This document shows, piece after piece, positions 35,201 to 46,929 of a stretch of DNA of 64,000 nucleotides (the first letter of the stretch is position 1; each line of letters opens with the position of its first letter). The position numbers were made by a program, and so were the translations under genes. The notes under the pieces were generated by a model, which worked only from the letters and a program-made list of their open reading frames with translations, did not search any database and had not been told where the DNA came from. This stretch comes from Amaurobius ferox. Taxonomy: Eukaryota > Arthropoda > Arachnida > Araneae > Amaurobiidae. The DNA lies in NCBI GenBank assembly GCA_951213105.1, contig OX578152.1:98988068-99052067 (forward strand), read 5' to 3'.

Positions 35201-36250
35201 GGGAAGGATGGTTATTTCAGTCAGTTGCATATAGCATAATAGTGCGTAAATTTCGTTTTTTTCTTTTGCAAGATATTTTTAACAAAATTACTCATTAATT
35301 TTATGCAAATGCAGATTTTATTAAAGTAAATTATAATTTATAAAGCGAATATATTGATTGCATTTAAAATATTTTAAATTCATATAGTAACAAATGTAAA
35401 TTTATCAGTTTTTGATAAGCACTTGAAAGAAATTTTTCTTGTCCGTATTGTATTTTATTTCTTTTATACTATACTATATTATAATTAGTTAAAAAAAACT
35501 ACTTACTGAATCTTAGAAAGACAATGCATGTATATTTAGGGGGGCGGTGATAGATTGGGTGTGTGTGGTACCTCGAGTAAAAAATTATGATATTTTTTAT
35601 TTATCTAAAACAGTAAAATATCTATTTTTCTATGTCACTTACCTCGATTTCATGCCAATGTAAAGAGAAGTAATTTCCTATATAAATCCCATCCAAGGCA
35701 CATAATTATTCCACCATTTTCCCGCGCAAAAATAATCCAGTGGCGAATCTGACGATTTCAGCAGCCTGTAGTAGTCTCACAAGGTAAAGAATAAACTTCT
35801 AAACAGGTTTCAAAAGCAACTACGCAGTGTCTCAACTTTCATAATATCCAATTTACTTCATTAATTTCCAAGTTTCTTTTTCCTCCCCCACGTCTGAAGC
35901 GAGAGCAGAACCAAAATGTCGCACGAAAGAAGATGGAATAAAATTGGAAAAAAAAGGCAGACGATCCTTTTCGGAGAAGCGTGCTGCAACTTAACTCGTC
36001 CCACTTCGTTTTAAAATGTCTGTTTGTTCTGACGGTTGGATCCGATAGTGAGAGCAGAAATGCCGCAGTTGTTTCTCTCTCTCTATTTTATTTTAATTTT
36101 TTGCTTTTTCTCCCGTTCTCTCTCCCGCTGGTGTAAAATTAGGTCGAACGGGTTTCCGAGCCTTGCGTGATCTGGTCTGCCCACGAGCCAGAGGTTGTAA
36201 GAACCTTGTAATTAATGTTTGATTTCGTAAGATAGAATAAAATAGGATCT
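35201..36250. other. No gene seen; low-repeat, GC-richer 35880-36200
   Basis: The segment 35880-36200 (GTCTGAAGCGAGAGCAGAACC, CCCGCTGGTGTAAAATTAGG, GCCCACGAGCCAGAGG) has a composition unlike the repeats and no second copy in this window. It might be unique host DNA such as a regulatory or untranslated region; nothing identifies it. Confidence 0.35.
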
Positions 36251-36267
36251 GTATGTACATTTCCTTT

Positions 36268-36768
36268 ATGTATGACTGGTTTGCTGTAATGTTTTAATGA
36301 TTAATGGCTGTCCGTTAGGAATTTTTACATCATATTAAGCCAATGCTATTTTTTCTTTTTTTTTACCTTCATTACAATACATAGTTTAAAAATTTAATGT
36401 AACAGAACATGGTTTAACTCATATTCATTTTTATCTATGACTGATTTGCTATAATGTTTTAATGATTTTAAAGCTGTTGGTTTGTGGAATTTTTATATCA
36501 TATTCTGCCAATACTATTTTTTCTTTTTCTTTTACCTTCATTACAATACATAGTTTAACAATTTAATGTAAAAGTACATGATTTTCCCTACTAACTCATA
36601 TTCATTTTTATCTATGACTGATTTGCTATAATGTTTTAATGATTTTAAGGCTGTTCGTTAGGGATTTTTATATCATATTCAGCCATTTTTTTTTCTACCT
36701 TCATTACAATACATAGTTTAAAAATTTAATGTAACAGCACATGATTTTCCCTACTAACTCATATTCAT
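36268..36768 (+). repeat. Satellite of three ~166-bp units
   Basis: Units begin near 36268, 36435 and 36602: ATGACTGATTTGCTATAATG, TTTTAATGATTTTAA, ATTTTTATATCATATTC, CCTTCATTACAATACATAGT, AATTTAATGTAA, and CAGCACATGATTTTCCCTAC plus AACTCATATTCATTTT. The last part is the start of a B/C element, so the satellite includes a mobile-element terminus. Confidence 0.8.
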
Positions 36769-36899
36769 TTTGCTTCCTGTATTCAGTAATGCATTAATTT
36801 AAGTTTTATCAAACAAAATATATATCATACAGTGAAGCTGATTTGCTGATTAAGTGTGAATTAGATAACTTAAACTGCTGTTGGTAGGAACTTTACTTT

Positions 36900-38650
36900 G
36901 TACATATGGGGAACTTGACCTATAAGTAATGAGAAAAATCTAAAATCTTAGAATTTTGCTGGAGAAAGTTATAAATAACGGAAATTTTTATTCTAACATT
37001 GTTCCAGCTATAACTTGAGAACGGCTAGACACATAAAATTCGTTTTCATACCATCCTGCACAGAACAAAATATCCTAAATGTTTTTAATTATGTGCAGTC
37101 TTATGTTTATGTACAGTCAGTAGACATATTTTAATTTTCGGTCATAGCCGACTTTTTTATATTTTATAATACAATTTTTTTTATACAGCTTTTGACTCCA
37201 TTTGTAAAACAGTGCTAGGCTTGAAATATCGAAATCGTCTGCTAACTATTCTTCTGATAAAACTATTGATGAAACTACTATCCGAATATCCGTTGAAAAT
37301 CAACGGTCTCGCAATAAGCAAACTATGAATAATGTAAATTTTTGAATAATTCGCGTTTCACATTTATTCGGCAGATAGAATATTTTGGCGTGCAAAACCC
37401 CTAAAGAAGAAAATATTGGAAAACTTAAATTGTACTTCTTCCTTTTAAACTATCTACTTACTCATACACCAAATTAAAGTCTCTATCTCATCCCGAAGCA
37501 TACTATTTTATCATTTCCCCGTTCGAACGTTTTTCTGTGAAGCACACCCATAAATAAACATTTTTGTAAAACTCTGTTCGTCTTGGGTTTTTTATCAGAT
37601 GATTGGCCAAAATACCAAATATCAAGCCTCTATCACATTTAAAAGGAAGTATGCCTTATTTATTCGGAAAATCGAACATATTGGCGTGTGGTACCCCTTA
37701 AAGTAACGAATATTGGAAATCTAATATTTCACATTTTCTTTCTTTCAAACTATCTACCCATATACCAAATTCTCTATCTAATCGCGAAGCATGTTTTTTC
37801 TATCACTTCACCTTTCAAATGTTTTTGTCTGAAGTACCCACTCCCTTAAATATATATTTTTGAAAAACTCGATTTTTCTTGGGTTTTCTATCAGATGATT
37901 CGCCAATATACTAAATATCAAGCCTTTACCAGGTTTTAAAAGGGACGTTTCTCCTTTATTCCGAAAATCGAACATTTTGATGTGTGGCACCCTGTAAAGT
38001 AGAAAATATTGGAAAACTGAAATGTACACTTTTTTCCTTCTAAGCTATCTACTCGTACACCAAATTTGAAATCTCTATCTCATCCCGAAGCATGTTTTTT
38101 TTATCAATTCACCTTTCGAACATTTTTCTCTGGAGCACCCCCCTTAAACGAACATTTTTGAGAAACGATATTTGTCTTGGGTGTTTTTACCAAATGCCCC
38201 ATTATGCCCATAATTATATGCCCCCCCAATAAGATAATTTTAGCCCATATGCCAAATTTCAAGCCCCTATCAAATTTTAAAGGAACCTTTTCTCATTTAT
38301 TCGGTAAATCGAGCATTTTGGTGTGCGGCATCCCCTTAAATAGAAAATATCGGAAATCTGAAATTACAACTTCCTTTCGAACTATTTATCTATACACCAA
38401 ATTTGAAGTTTCTATCTTGTCGTAAAGCATGCTTTCCTATCATTTCAGTTTTCGAACGTTTTGGTGTGGTGCACCCCTTCTAGAGAACATGCTTGAAAAA
38501 TTTGATTTTTCCAGGAGTATTTATCGAACGATCGATCCGTTTACCAAATTGTAAGTCTCTATTTACTTGGGAAGTGCCTAAGAAAAGCGTGACAGATGAA
38601 CAGACAGACGGACGGACGGACACATGGCAATTAGTATATATAGATTCCTT
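36900..38650 (+). repeat. H-family element with four ~300-bp units
   Basis: A lead region (36900-37330: AACTTGAGAACGGCTAGACA, ATATCGAAATCGTCTGCTAA) followed by direct units beginning TTTATTCGG at about 37366, 37660, 37957 and 38299. Each unit has GAACATTTTGGTGTGNGGCA, ATATTGGAAA, ACACCAAATTTGAA, TCTCTATCTCATCCCGAAGC, TTCGAACGTTTTT and CTTGGGTTTTTTATCAGATG. It closes with CAGACAGACGGACGGACGGA. No protein; probably a non-autonomous element with an expanded core. Confidence 0.65.
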
Positions 38651-38974
38651 TATAAAGCACATATGTGCTATATAAAAAAATATAAAAACTAAAGTATTAT
38701 TTATTTCAATTAAAAACGCTAAAATGCTTAAACTTTTAAATTGCATATAACTTTAGATTTAAAGGTTCGATATGCACAATGGAGGTATTTTTAAGAAGCA
38801 AGTGTTCTCCAATTTGTCTTGAGAATATTTGAACACACTAGTAAGATAAAATTAGAAATATATTTTAATGAAAATGAAAAACACTTTTCAAGAGTGACTT
38901 ATATCAAACAATTAAAATCTTCTACTTAGATTAACTTATCCCAAAGACAAATTAAACAATAAATTTAAAAAGGA

Positions 38975-39350
38975 GCCTTTCTATGGCGGCCAATGGTGTG
39001 TGCACTTTATTTTTGACGGAACTATATTAAATATTTTTATTGTCTTATTTTGTACAGCCATACGAATTTTCGAAAAAACCGGAAATGGAAATCTTTAGTG
39101 AATCCCCTTATCGCCTCAGAAATTCGATGCTATATCCATATCATTCATAATCTAAGCTCTATTTATAGATAAATTTGAGATAGATGTTTCAAAAAGTATT
39201 TTTGCACCGGAAGTAGGTTAAGAACAGAATTGGAAATCCTTAGTTACCCCTACATTCTCCTCCGGAATTAGATGCTGATTCCAAAAATCAGCCATTATGT
39301 GACTTCTAGCTATAGCACATTCTGAGAAATAGATGTTTCAAGGAAAAATG
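38975..39350. repeat. G-family repeat, second locus
   Basis: Matches 11340-12100: GGTGTGTGCACTTTATTT, AACCGGAAATGGAAATCTTTA, ATATCCATATCATTCAT, ATCTAAGCTCTATTTATAG, TTCTGAGAAATAGATGTTTC. Confidence 0.55.
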
Positions 39351-40197
39351 TTTCGTAAAAACGTATGGCAAAACTGTTGCCACCAATTAATTATAATAAA
39401 TTAATTATGTTTTAAATTTCCATGATTCTACATAAAATACTTTTTACTTTCTTTGCAATACATGGTAATGTATAGGGAAAGTATTGGAATCGAACCAAAA
39501 ATCCCAACTCGAGTTTACGACGGGGTTCTACGTTTTGAGACCTTTTAAAACATGAAAAAAACTATTTTTAGCGTGACGTCTGTGTGTGTGTCTATCTGGG
39601 CAATGTATGTATCCACTCTAACTCAAAAACTAATGGACCAAATTTAATAAAATTTTATAGAGAAGTCACTTGTTGGAGACCTTGGTGCTGATTAGATTTT
39701 GGTACAATTTGGGGGGAAAGGAACCTGCTCTTTCCTGCAAAATGACCCTCAAAAATCGTATGTATCCCCTTTAGCTGACAAACTAATTGACCAAATGACA
39801 CAAAATTTGACAGATAAGTCGCTTGTGGGATACTGTGGTGCTGGTTAGATTTTGGTACGATTTGGAAAACAAGAATCTGCCTTTTTTTGCAAAATGGCCC
39901 GCAAATTTAAAATATCCGATCTAAAATAAAATACTGCATATGTTCAAATGTATCAATTAAATGCTTGTTCACTGTAGTTAAAAAACTATTTAATGAAATT
40001 TCTTAAAACTCAATAGTTAAGGCCCTTGATAATTATCCTGATGATATTAGATGTTGATATGATTAAAAAAACTATGACCGACTCTTTTTTGCGAAATGGA
40101 CCGCAAAAATAGTGCAAATCTGAAATAAATGACTAAACTTGCTGAAATATATTAATTATTTGTTGTTTTAAGAAAATTTTGATAACTAAGAAAAAAA

Positions 40198-40993
40198 TCT
40201 GATGTGGGCAGCACATGACTTTCCTTATATAATGCAATGAATTTACTACTTTTACAGTAAAAAAAAATAGATTATCATTATAGTAGATATTTATATTCTT
40301 TCCAAGATATTGAATTTTCGTCAATGAGTCGTCATTTTCATTGATTTAGCGTCCTTTTTATCCGTTTGGCGAGTTTTTCGTTAATTTAGCAACATTGAAA
40401 AAAGTCGCTAAGTTGGCGACATGCCGCCAAATTCGTCGCCAAAATCTCGCCAAGCGTTATGGACTGAGAAATAAGTTATTCTTATAGCAGAAAAATGACT
40501 ATTGGAGTTCAAATACAAAAGTATTAGTCAAAGTATCTTTCCTCATGAATAGAACGAGCTAGATCCACGAGAATGATGTCACCCAATTTATCACATAGTA
40601 TTACATATAAAAAAGTGAACATGTTTCTCAATAGAAAATATTTTTTTTTTATTTCATATGACTTTTTGATAATTTTTTTGAAAAATGTGCAATATCTCGA
40701 GAACGATTCATGTCAACGTTCTAAAATTTATGCCAATCGTTTTCTAATGAAAAATTACACAAGAAATGTCTCTTTGCGTAACTTTATTAGCGGTTTTGAT
40801 TTTTTGACGATTTTTCAAAATTTCACTCGAAAATTTAGGGGGGCTCTGAACATTCGATTGCGTATAAAAACAATAGGCTTCCAGTGTTTACGGATTGTGA
40901 TTTTTGTACCAAATTTCGTTCGAATCGGTCCATTCGTTCTTAGTTATCGTCTCCACAGACTCACTGATACACACACACACACACACATACTTT

Positions 40994-41027
<34 letters not shown>

Positions 41028-41154
41028 CATCACTTCAAAAATGTTTGATTCGTGATCAGGGATGCTTGAAACGTGCTCTCCCGTCGAAAACTCGAATTCG
41101 AATTTTCGACCCCGTCACAATACTTTCCTTATACATTATGTATATAAGGAAAGT
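40198..41154 (+). mobile_element. A-family element inserted in B
   Basis: Starts TCTGATGTGGGCAGCACATG, ends TACATTATGTATATAAGGAAAGT. It joins B sequence on both sides without a target duplication. Confidence 0.85.
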
Positions 41155-41348
41155 AATAAGACTGACTCAATAACTGTAGGGTGAACTAACTTTTCGCGAG
41201 ATATTTTAGTTTTTTGGAATTTTGAGGACCTGAAAAGTTTAAAGTGAATTAAAGTTGCCAAATGAATCGAAGATGCAATAAAAAGGCCAATTCGATATAA
41301 TATAAAAAAATAGCCATGTACTTTTCTGCAATTAAACTGAATTTAATG

Positions 41349-41354
41349 CATAAT
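41349..41354. repeat. 6-bp target duplication, left
   Basis: CATAAT, repeated at 52679-52684 on the other side of the palindrome. Confidence 0.75.
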
Positions 41355-41380
41355 AGTAGTAAAGAAAGGCCGGTTCTGCG

Positions 41381-41815
41381 GCAGTGGCTGTGCAATGCTG
41401 TGCAAAGCTGTGCAATGGCCGCCATCTTGAATTCCGTAATCCTGGACGGGGGTGTAAAAGGGGGGAAAATGAAAAAAGGTGGGGGAAAAAAATTTTGAAG
41501 AAACTTTTTGTCGGGTGGCAACGATTTTGTAGTCTTGTACGAGGGGTTTGGAGGGGAATAAATTTTTTGGAATGAGTTTTTTCTAAGTATAGGAGAAACT
41601 TTTTTTGAGGATGGCAACAGCTGCGAAGGCGGAATGAAACCATCAGCGCCCCCTAGCGACGAAAAGTGGAACCATCGGGGATAGAACTTAGAAATATTTT
41701 TTGTTTCGGTTGCCATAGCAACGCCTGTGGGAGATAAACTTTTTTCGGGATGGCAACACCACGGAAGGTAGTATGGAACCATCAGCGCCCCCTAGCGGCA
41801 TAAAGCGGAATTAAA
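41381..41815 (+). repeat. Terminal domain of the left arm
   Basis: Begins with three near-tandem GCTGTGCAATG 11-mers, then GCCGCCATCTTGAATTCC, a G-rich/A-rich stretch, and two diverged copies of GATGGCAACA ... CAGCGCCCCCTAGCG (about 41610-41660 and 41750-41805). It is mirrored at 52215-52655. The long open frames here in either direction overlap these repeats and carry no family motif. Confidence 0.55.
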
Positions 41816-41846
41816 ATTGGGATTTTTTTTTCTTATTTTTTTTTTT

Positions 41847-44120
41847 AAATGAATTAAAGGTGTTAATGAGGATAATGAAATAAAGTGATTAAGTATATTA
41901 AGGTCTATGTTATTGCGTGCTAGGAGCGTGATAAGAGCATGTTAAGGGTATACCAAGGAGTATGCTGAAGGCATGCCAAGGTCACGTCAATGCCCCTCCG
42001 CTACATCGCGGTTACGAAGTGAACTGCGAGAATCTTGTAGGGTGAGAATCTCGTATGATGAGGGGAAATAATATATCTGTACTTACTTGAATTTTACACG
42101 TTTGTATTTTTTTTTTTTTTTTAAATGTGGTAATGGGAAAAATTAACATTTTGTTAAAATGTTCCAAAACCGTAAAAAAGTAACAAAAAATGTGGTAATG
42201 GGCAAAATTAACATTTTGCGTCTTTTTTTTGAAAATGTTAATTTCTCTATGGGAATTAACATGGGTTTTCACACTTTTGTCATTTTTTTTCAAAAAATGT
42301 GGTAATGGGCAAAATTAACATTTTGCGATTTTTTTCAAAATTCCAATTTCTCTATGGGAATTAACATGGGTTTTCGCACTTTTGTAATTTTTTTACAAAA
42401 AAATGTGCGTTTTTACAAAAATGTCACTAAAAATGTGGTAATGGGCAAAATTAACATTTCGCACAAAATGTTGCAAAAACGTAAAAAAAAACAACAAAAA
42501 TGTGTGTCTTTTGCAAAAATGTGATAAAAAAGCGAGTTTTCAAAGTAGCAGAATCGCATGAATCAGGTGTATAGGAGGGGGTGTGTTTCCCCAATCATTC
42601 CAGTCTTGGAGTTTAAATTAATATGTGTGTTATTTTACAAGTGTATACTACGATAGGAGTTTCTTTAAACCCACATGGTTTAACATGTGTGTTATTTTAC
42701 AAGTGTATACTACCATAGAAACAAACATAGTTTAATACGTGTGCTATTTTACAAGTGTACTACTAGCATAGGCTACCATAGGGGTACCTTTCAATCTTAA
42801 CATGCTTTAAAAACCGCATAGTGCATTAAATCACGATGACAGATCTACCCCTCCCCACCTCGCGTGAATGTGGATAGTTACATCGTATGGCCAGTGCGGG
42901 AAAGATGAGGATACTGCTAACAGAGCGTGGTTCTGTATCTGGACATAACTTTAGGCTATATGTCGCGTTGGGCTTGGGTTTGGCCGACTGTTTAGAACTA
43001 CTCTCGCTGCTATTGTTAACATCTGTGGTGGGGGAGAGTTTTTACGGATGCTTGTGTTGGACCATCGCGAAATGCTATTCTCAGCTGGGAGAGGCTCTTT
43101 TAAAGAAGTTCTTATTAAATTTTAACATGTTTTAAAAAGAATCTTTCATTCATTAGTGTTATGAATCTCGCAAGTTAATTAAAGGATGTTAATTAAATTA
43201 ATTGATTAAGTATTGAATGTCTATATACCAGGAGCATGTCAAAGACATGTCAAGGGGTATGTCAAAGCGTACCAAGGGTGTACCAAAGGAGTATGCTGAA
43301 GGCATACCAAGACCATCGTTCCTACACTATCCCTCTGCTATATCGCAGTTATGAAGTGAACTGTAAGAATATCGTATGATGAGGGGTATGCCAAGAGCAT
43401 CGAACATACATTTTAAGAATGTGCCGATTTTAGCGTTTTTTTCACAAAAAATTTTAAAAACGTTAAAAAAACAACAAAAATGTGCGTTTTTTCAACAAGT
43501 TGAAGTTTTTGAGTTGTTGGATTTCTCTATGGGAATTAACATGGGTTTTCACACTTCTGCGAATTTTTTAGAAAAAAAATGTGGTTTTTCTCAAAAAAGC
43601 GGCCAAAAATGTGTTTTTTGAAAAACGCGGAATCGGCCGATTTTTTTCAAACTGTCGTATTTCTCTATGGGAATTAACATAGGTTTTCGCACTTTTGTAA
43701 TTTTTGAAAAAAAAATGTGCGTTTTTGCAAAAATGCGGCCAAAAAAGCGTGTTTTTAGAGTAGCAGAATCGCATGAATTAGGTGTATGGGAGGGGGTGTG
43801 TTTCCCCAACCATTACGGTCTTGGAGTTCAAAATTTTTAAAAATAAATATTTTCAATAAATATTCCCAAAAATAAATATTTTAAATAATCGCGAAAGTGC
43901 GCTTATGTCTAAAATACTTGAGTGTTATGAATCTTGCAAGTTAATGAAAGGAAGCGATAAAATCTTAAATTTAAATAATAGCAGATACCAATGGGTGTAT
44001 GCATATGTTTTTACAAGTGTATACTACCATAGGGGTTTCTTTAAACCCACATGTTTCAATATGTGTGTTATTTTATACGTATGTTATTTCTTTAAACCAA
44101 CATGTTTTAATACGTGCGTT
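41847..44120. repeat. Internal direct duplication in the left arm
   Basis: 41847-42800 and 43175-44120 share the same order of blocks: AGTATGCTGAAGGCAT, GAAGTGAACTG..AGAAT, CGTATGATGAGGGG, several CTCTATGGGAATTAACAT units, AGCAGAATCGCATGAAT, GGAGGGGGTGTGTTTCCCC, and ACAAGTGTATACTACCATAG. The right arm mirrors this, so the block occurs four times in the palindrome. Confidence 0.7.
42887..43135 (+). CDS. 82-codon hydrophobic ORF, left arm
   Basis: Starts MASAGKMRILLTERG and has a hydrophobic core with LYVALGLGLADCLELLSLLL, then a cysteine-containing stretch SFYGCLCWTIAKC and a basic tail. It could span the membrane once or twice. It is intact and identical in length in the other arm (50810-51058), and its composition is richer in G and C than the flanks. 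It points toward the palindrome centre, converging with the spliced gene. I recognise no family, and expression is unproven; it may be a chance frame preserved by arm-to-arm conversion. Confidence 0.35.
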   Translation: MASAGKMRILLTERGSVSGHNFRLYVALGLGLADCLELLSLLLLTSVVGESFYGCLCWTIAKCYSQLGEALLKKFLLNFNMF

Positions 44121-44162
44121 ATTCTAAGAGGGAGAAACGCCTAATATGCTGATACATATGAC

Positions 44163-44250
44163 ACACGCGCTCAGCACCGGCCGTCCAACTGGTTACTCTA
44201 AGTCCTCTGGACGAGTCGGACGGTCTGGGTCTTCAACACGCGCTCAGCAC
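44163..44250 (+). mobile_element. 58-bp SINE1-tail micro-insertion with 15-bp TSD
   Basis: ACACGCGCTCAGCAC occurs at 44163-44177 and 44236-44250, bracketing 58 bp that start CGGCCGTCC and include GAGTCGGACGGTCTGGG. The right arm has the uninterrupted site (about 49768-49782). The insert matches the 3' hairpin domain of SINE1 only. Confidence 0.85.
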
Positions 44251-44339
44251 AAATCGATGGAAATAAATGGTGAGATAGTTTTTAAAGACGAGACTTTGAA
44301 ATTGTTTTCGATAAATAAGGTATTTGAGGTTATTTAACG

Positions 44340-46135
44340 TGTGAATGAGCGATACATGCCAATAAAATGAGGAACTAGGCTAAGTTTACAAGTATAGGAC
44401 TTTAAAGTTTTGATGTTTTAGGGGTAGAACTTGAATTTATAATTAAACATGATTTATACTAACTACTGCAAAGGCAGAAATGCATAGCGAAAGGGGTTAT
44501 GTGTGTATATATATATATAATACATATAACCAACACCCACCGGTGGAATGCAGATCTAAGATAGTATTTTTAGGAGAAGACATGAGATTCTTAAGTAAAT
44601 GGAGTATTTAGAGGCATTTAAAGAGATATAAACATATGATAAGGTAACATCCATAATACACACAACTAATATAGGACAGCGAAAGGAAAACTTTAGTATT
44701 GTTTAGAGACCGAACTTCAAATTTTTAAGTAAATGTAGGCGTTTGGAAAAATTTTAATGAACTATGTGCGATACACATGTCTCCGATTACAGTGGTGGAA
44801 AAGTGATACCGGAGCAGTTTTTAAAGATGTGACTTTAACTTTTTTCAATTAAGTGAAGAATCTACTAAATATTAGAGGGTGCTAGCGCTTACCGAGGGTT
44901 TTATGTATAATACACATAAGCAGCATATAACATTAGGAAGGGGATATTAGAAAATTTTTTAAAGATAGGACTTTAGATTTTGTAACTAAATGAGATATCA
45001 AGAAACATTTAAAGGGGATGAAAACCTCTAATGAGACGGAATGGAGGTGTACTTACCCAAGATACCCAGCACTGAAATTATTCACTAAGATAAATTTTTT
45101 TTTTAAAGTAAAGACTTTAGAAGTTTCACATAAAAGGTAATTTATACTAGTTTTTAAAGAAATGAAAACGCCCAGCGAGATGACTTAGAATGAATACAAC
45201 GCCGATATATATAACAGTGAAAAGAAAACTTAAATATTGTTTAAAGACTGCACTTCAAATTTCAAAGTAAATGTACATACCCAGAAACTTTTAATGGAGT
45301 AGTATAATACACATACTCGATATAACAGTTAAATGACGAACTAAGAATAATTTATAAGTATGTAACTTTGGATTTTTTTAGTTAAATAGGGATTTCAGCT
45401 AATTTTTAGAGGGATAGAAAGGTATACTAAAGGGTGTACAACAAATTTTTAGAAGGGACTTAGGGAATTTGCTAACTAAATAGGGATTTCCACTACTTTT
45501 TAAAGGGATATAAAGACATACTAAAGGGTATACAGCAAATTTTTAGAGGGGACTTTGAGAATTTTTTAGCTAAATAGGGATTTCTACTAACTTTTAAGGA
45601 ATAGAAACACGTACTGAAGAGTATAGAGCGTAATCATTACTAACACCTAGTGCTAAAATGAGGAATTAAAGTAATATTTTGGGGATGGGACTTTAGATTT
45701 TTAAGTAAATGTTATGTTTAAAAACTTTTAAAGTAGCGAAAATACCTACTAAGATGACATATGCGATACACATAGCCAATACATAGTTATTAAATAGGGA
45801 AAAGCTAAGATAGCTTTTTAGAATAACACCTAAAATTTTTTCTAATTAAGCGCAATATATCAGCACTTAAAGCAGACAAATACGAAGATTCAGACGGCAT
45901 GTGTGATATACATCGCGGACACATAATAGTTAAATGTTAATTTAAGTAAGTTTTTAAGGATAGAACTCCGAATTTTTTGGGTAAATGAGATGTTTAAGAA
46001 CATTTAAAGAGTCAAAAACACCTAATAAGGTGGTATGAGATGATTTCATCATCATCAGATAACAGCGAAATGGGGATACTACAAATATTTTAAAGGGGGA
46101 TCCTTAAAATTTCTAAGTAAATAACCTTTAAAGGG
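44340..46135. repeat. ~12 degenerate units of ~145 bp, left arm
   Basis: Each unit has a TTTTTAAAGAT-GGACTTTAGA core, TTTTTAAGTAAATG, ACTTTTAAAG, AAACACCTAATGAG, GATACACATA and GATATAACAGT. Spacing is about 135-150 bp. No continuous reading frame. It is mirrored at 47883-49678. Confidence 0.7.
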
Positions 46136-46136
46136 A

Positions 46137-46598
46137 CTAAAAATATGTAGTGAAGTTGTGTAGATAATACAGATCATCGACATTCTAAAACAGACAAGAC
46201 ATGTCTATACAAGATAAAAAAATGTTGTACGTTAATATAAACATACATTATTCTATGTAGCAATGTAATACATACCCCAAGATTTATATAAAGTAATCGT
46301 GAATCTATTATACTATTCCCATCAGAAATCAGCTAAAATAATAAAATTACCAAGTCGAATAATATATCTAGATACTAAAACACCAACAAACTACATTAAA
46401 TTGATAAAAATCTTAACTAAATAAAATAATGAAGCTGTAACATACTATAAAAATACTAAGTTTAATAAAATTATTGAATAAAATCATATTAAAGCAAGTA
46501 CTTACATGTTCAATCCAACTCAAAAATGCTGCATTGGGCGTACGCCAATGAATAATGACAGATATAACATCTTCAGCTTTACCAACTAAAACCGACAT
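46137..46598 (-). CDS. Three-exon mini-gene, left arm
   Basis: Exons 46506-46598, 46276-46332 and 46137-46184 on the minus strand. Exon 1 starts MSVLVGKAEDVIS and contains HWRTPNAAFLSWIEH; the donor is CAT|GTAAGT. Exon 2 (LISDGNSIIDSRL...) follows a TTATTTTAG acceptor and ends GGG|GTATGT. Exon 3 follows TGTTTTAG and reads NVDDLYYLHNF... to TAG. All junctions are phase 0, giving 65 codons. It is transcribed outward from the palindrome centre and has an exact twin in the other arm. I recognise no family. The intact frame plus consistent splice sites is what supports it; transcript data are needed. Confidence 0.55.
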
Positions 46599-46696
46599 AT
46601 TCGCAGAACAACTTTAAACGCGTTTTAACAGCACGAAATCCACAGCAGAAATGACAAAATCCATACTTGAACGTCACCGACACCCCCTACACGACA

Positions 46697-46713
46697 AGGT
46701 CACATCAAGGTCA
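46697..46713 (+). promoter_or_regulatory. DR5-type AGGTCA repeat upstream of the mini-gene
   Basis: AGGTCA-CATCA-AGGTCA: two nuclear-receptor half-sites in direct repeat with a 5-nt spacer, about 100 bp upstream of the left mini-gene ATG. It is mirrored at 47305-47321. Binding is inference only. Confidence 0.35.
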
Positions 46714-46840
46714 TATCATGGTTACTGTTAAACTATGGTATATAAAATAGAATCACATGTTAAAAAATAATGGATTTTAATAAAATGATTAAAGAAAATC
46801 CCTTTGTGATTATGAATGGTCTATCTATTTTTATCGTGTG

Positions 46841-46866
46841 TATGTGTGTGTGTGTGTGTGTGTGTA

Positions 46867-46898
<32 letters not shown>

Positions 46899-46899
46899 T
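46841..46899. repeat. TG microsatellite, left arm
   Basis: About 58 bp of TG with TATG interruptions. The counterpart in the right arm (47089-47182) is longer, which shows that the arms have drifted. Confidence 0.85.
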
Positions 46900-46929
46900 A
46901 ATTATACCTTAAAAAGCTATATATCTGTA

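Noticed and set aside
40573..41173. Open frames of 89-160 codons
   Set aside because: They run through an A element and its AC microsatellite; other A copies break them.
41249..41782. 177-codon frame at the palindrome tip (twin at 52251)
   Set aside because: It overlaps the repeated terminal domain, extends past the element border on the left, and lacks a protein-like motif; the right-arm version has a different end.
43905..44144. 79-codon frame repeated in both arms
   Set aside because: It reads repeated ACAAGTGTATACTACCATAG units; the internal peptide repeat is a by-product of DNA repeats.
44340..46135. CRISPR array
   Set aside because: Units are degenerate and continuous, without conserved repeats separated by unique spacers, in a eukaryotic context.
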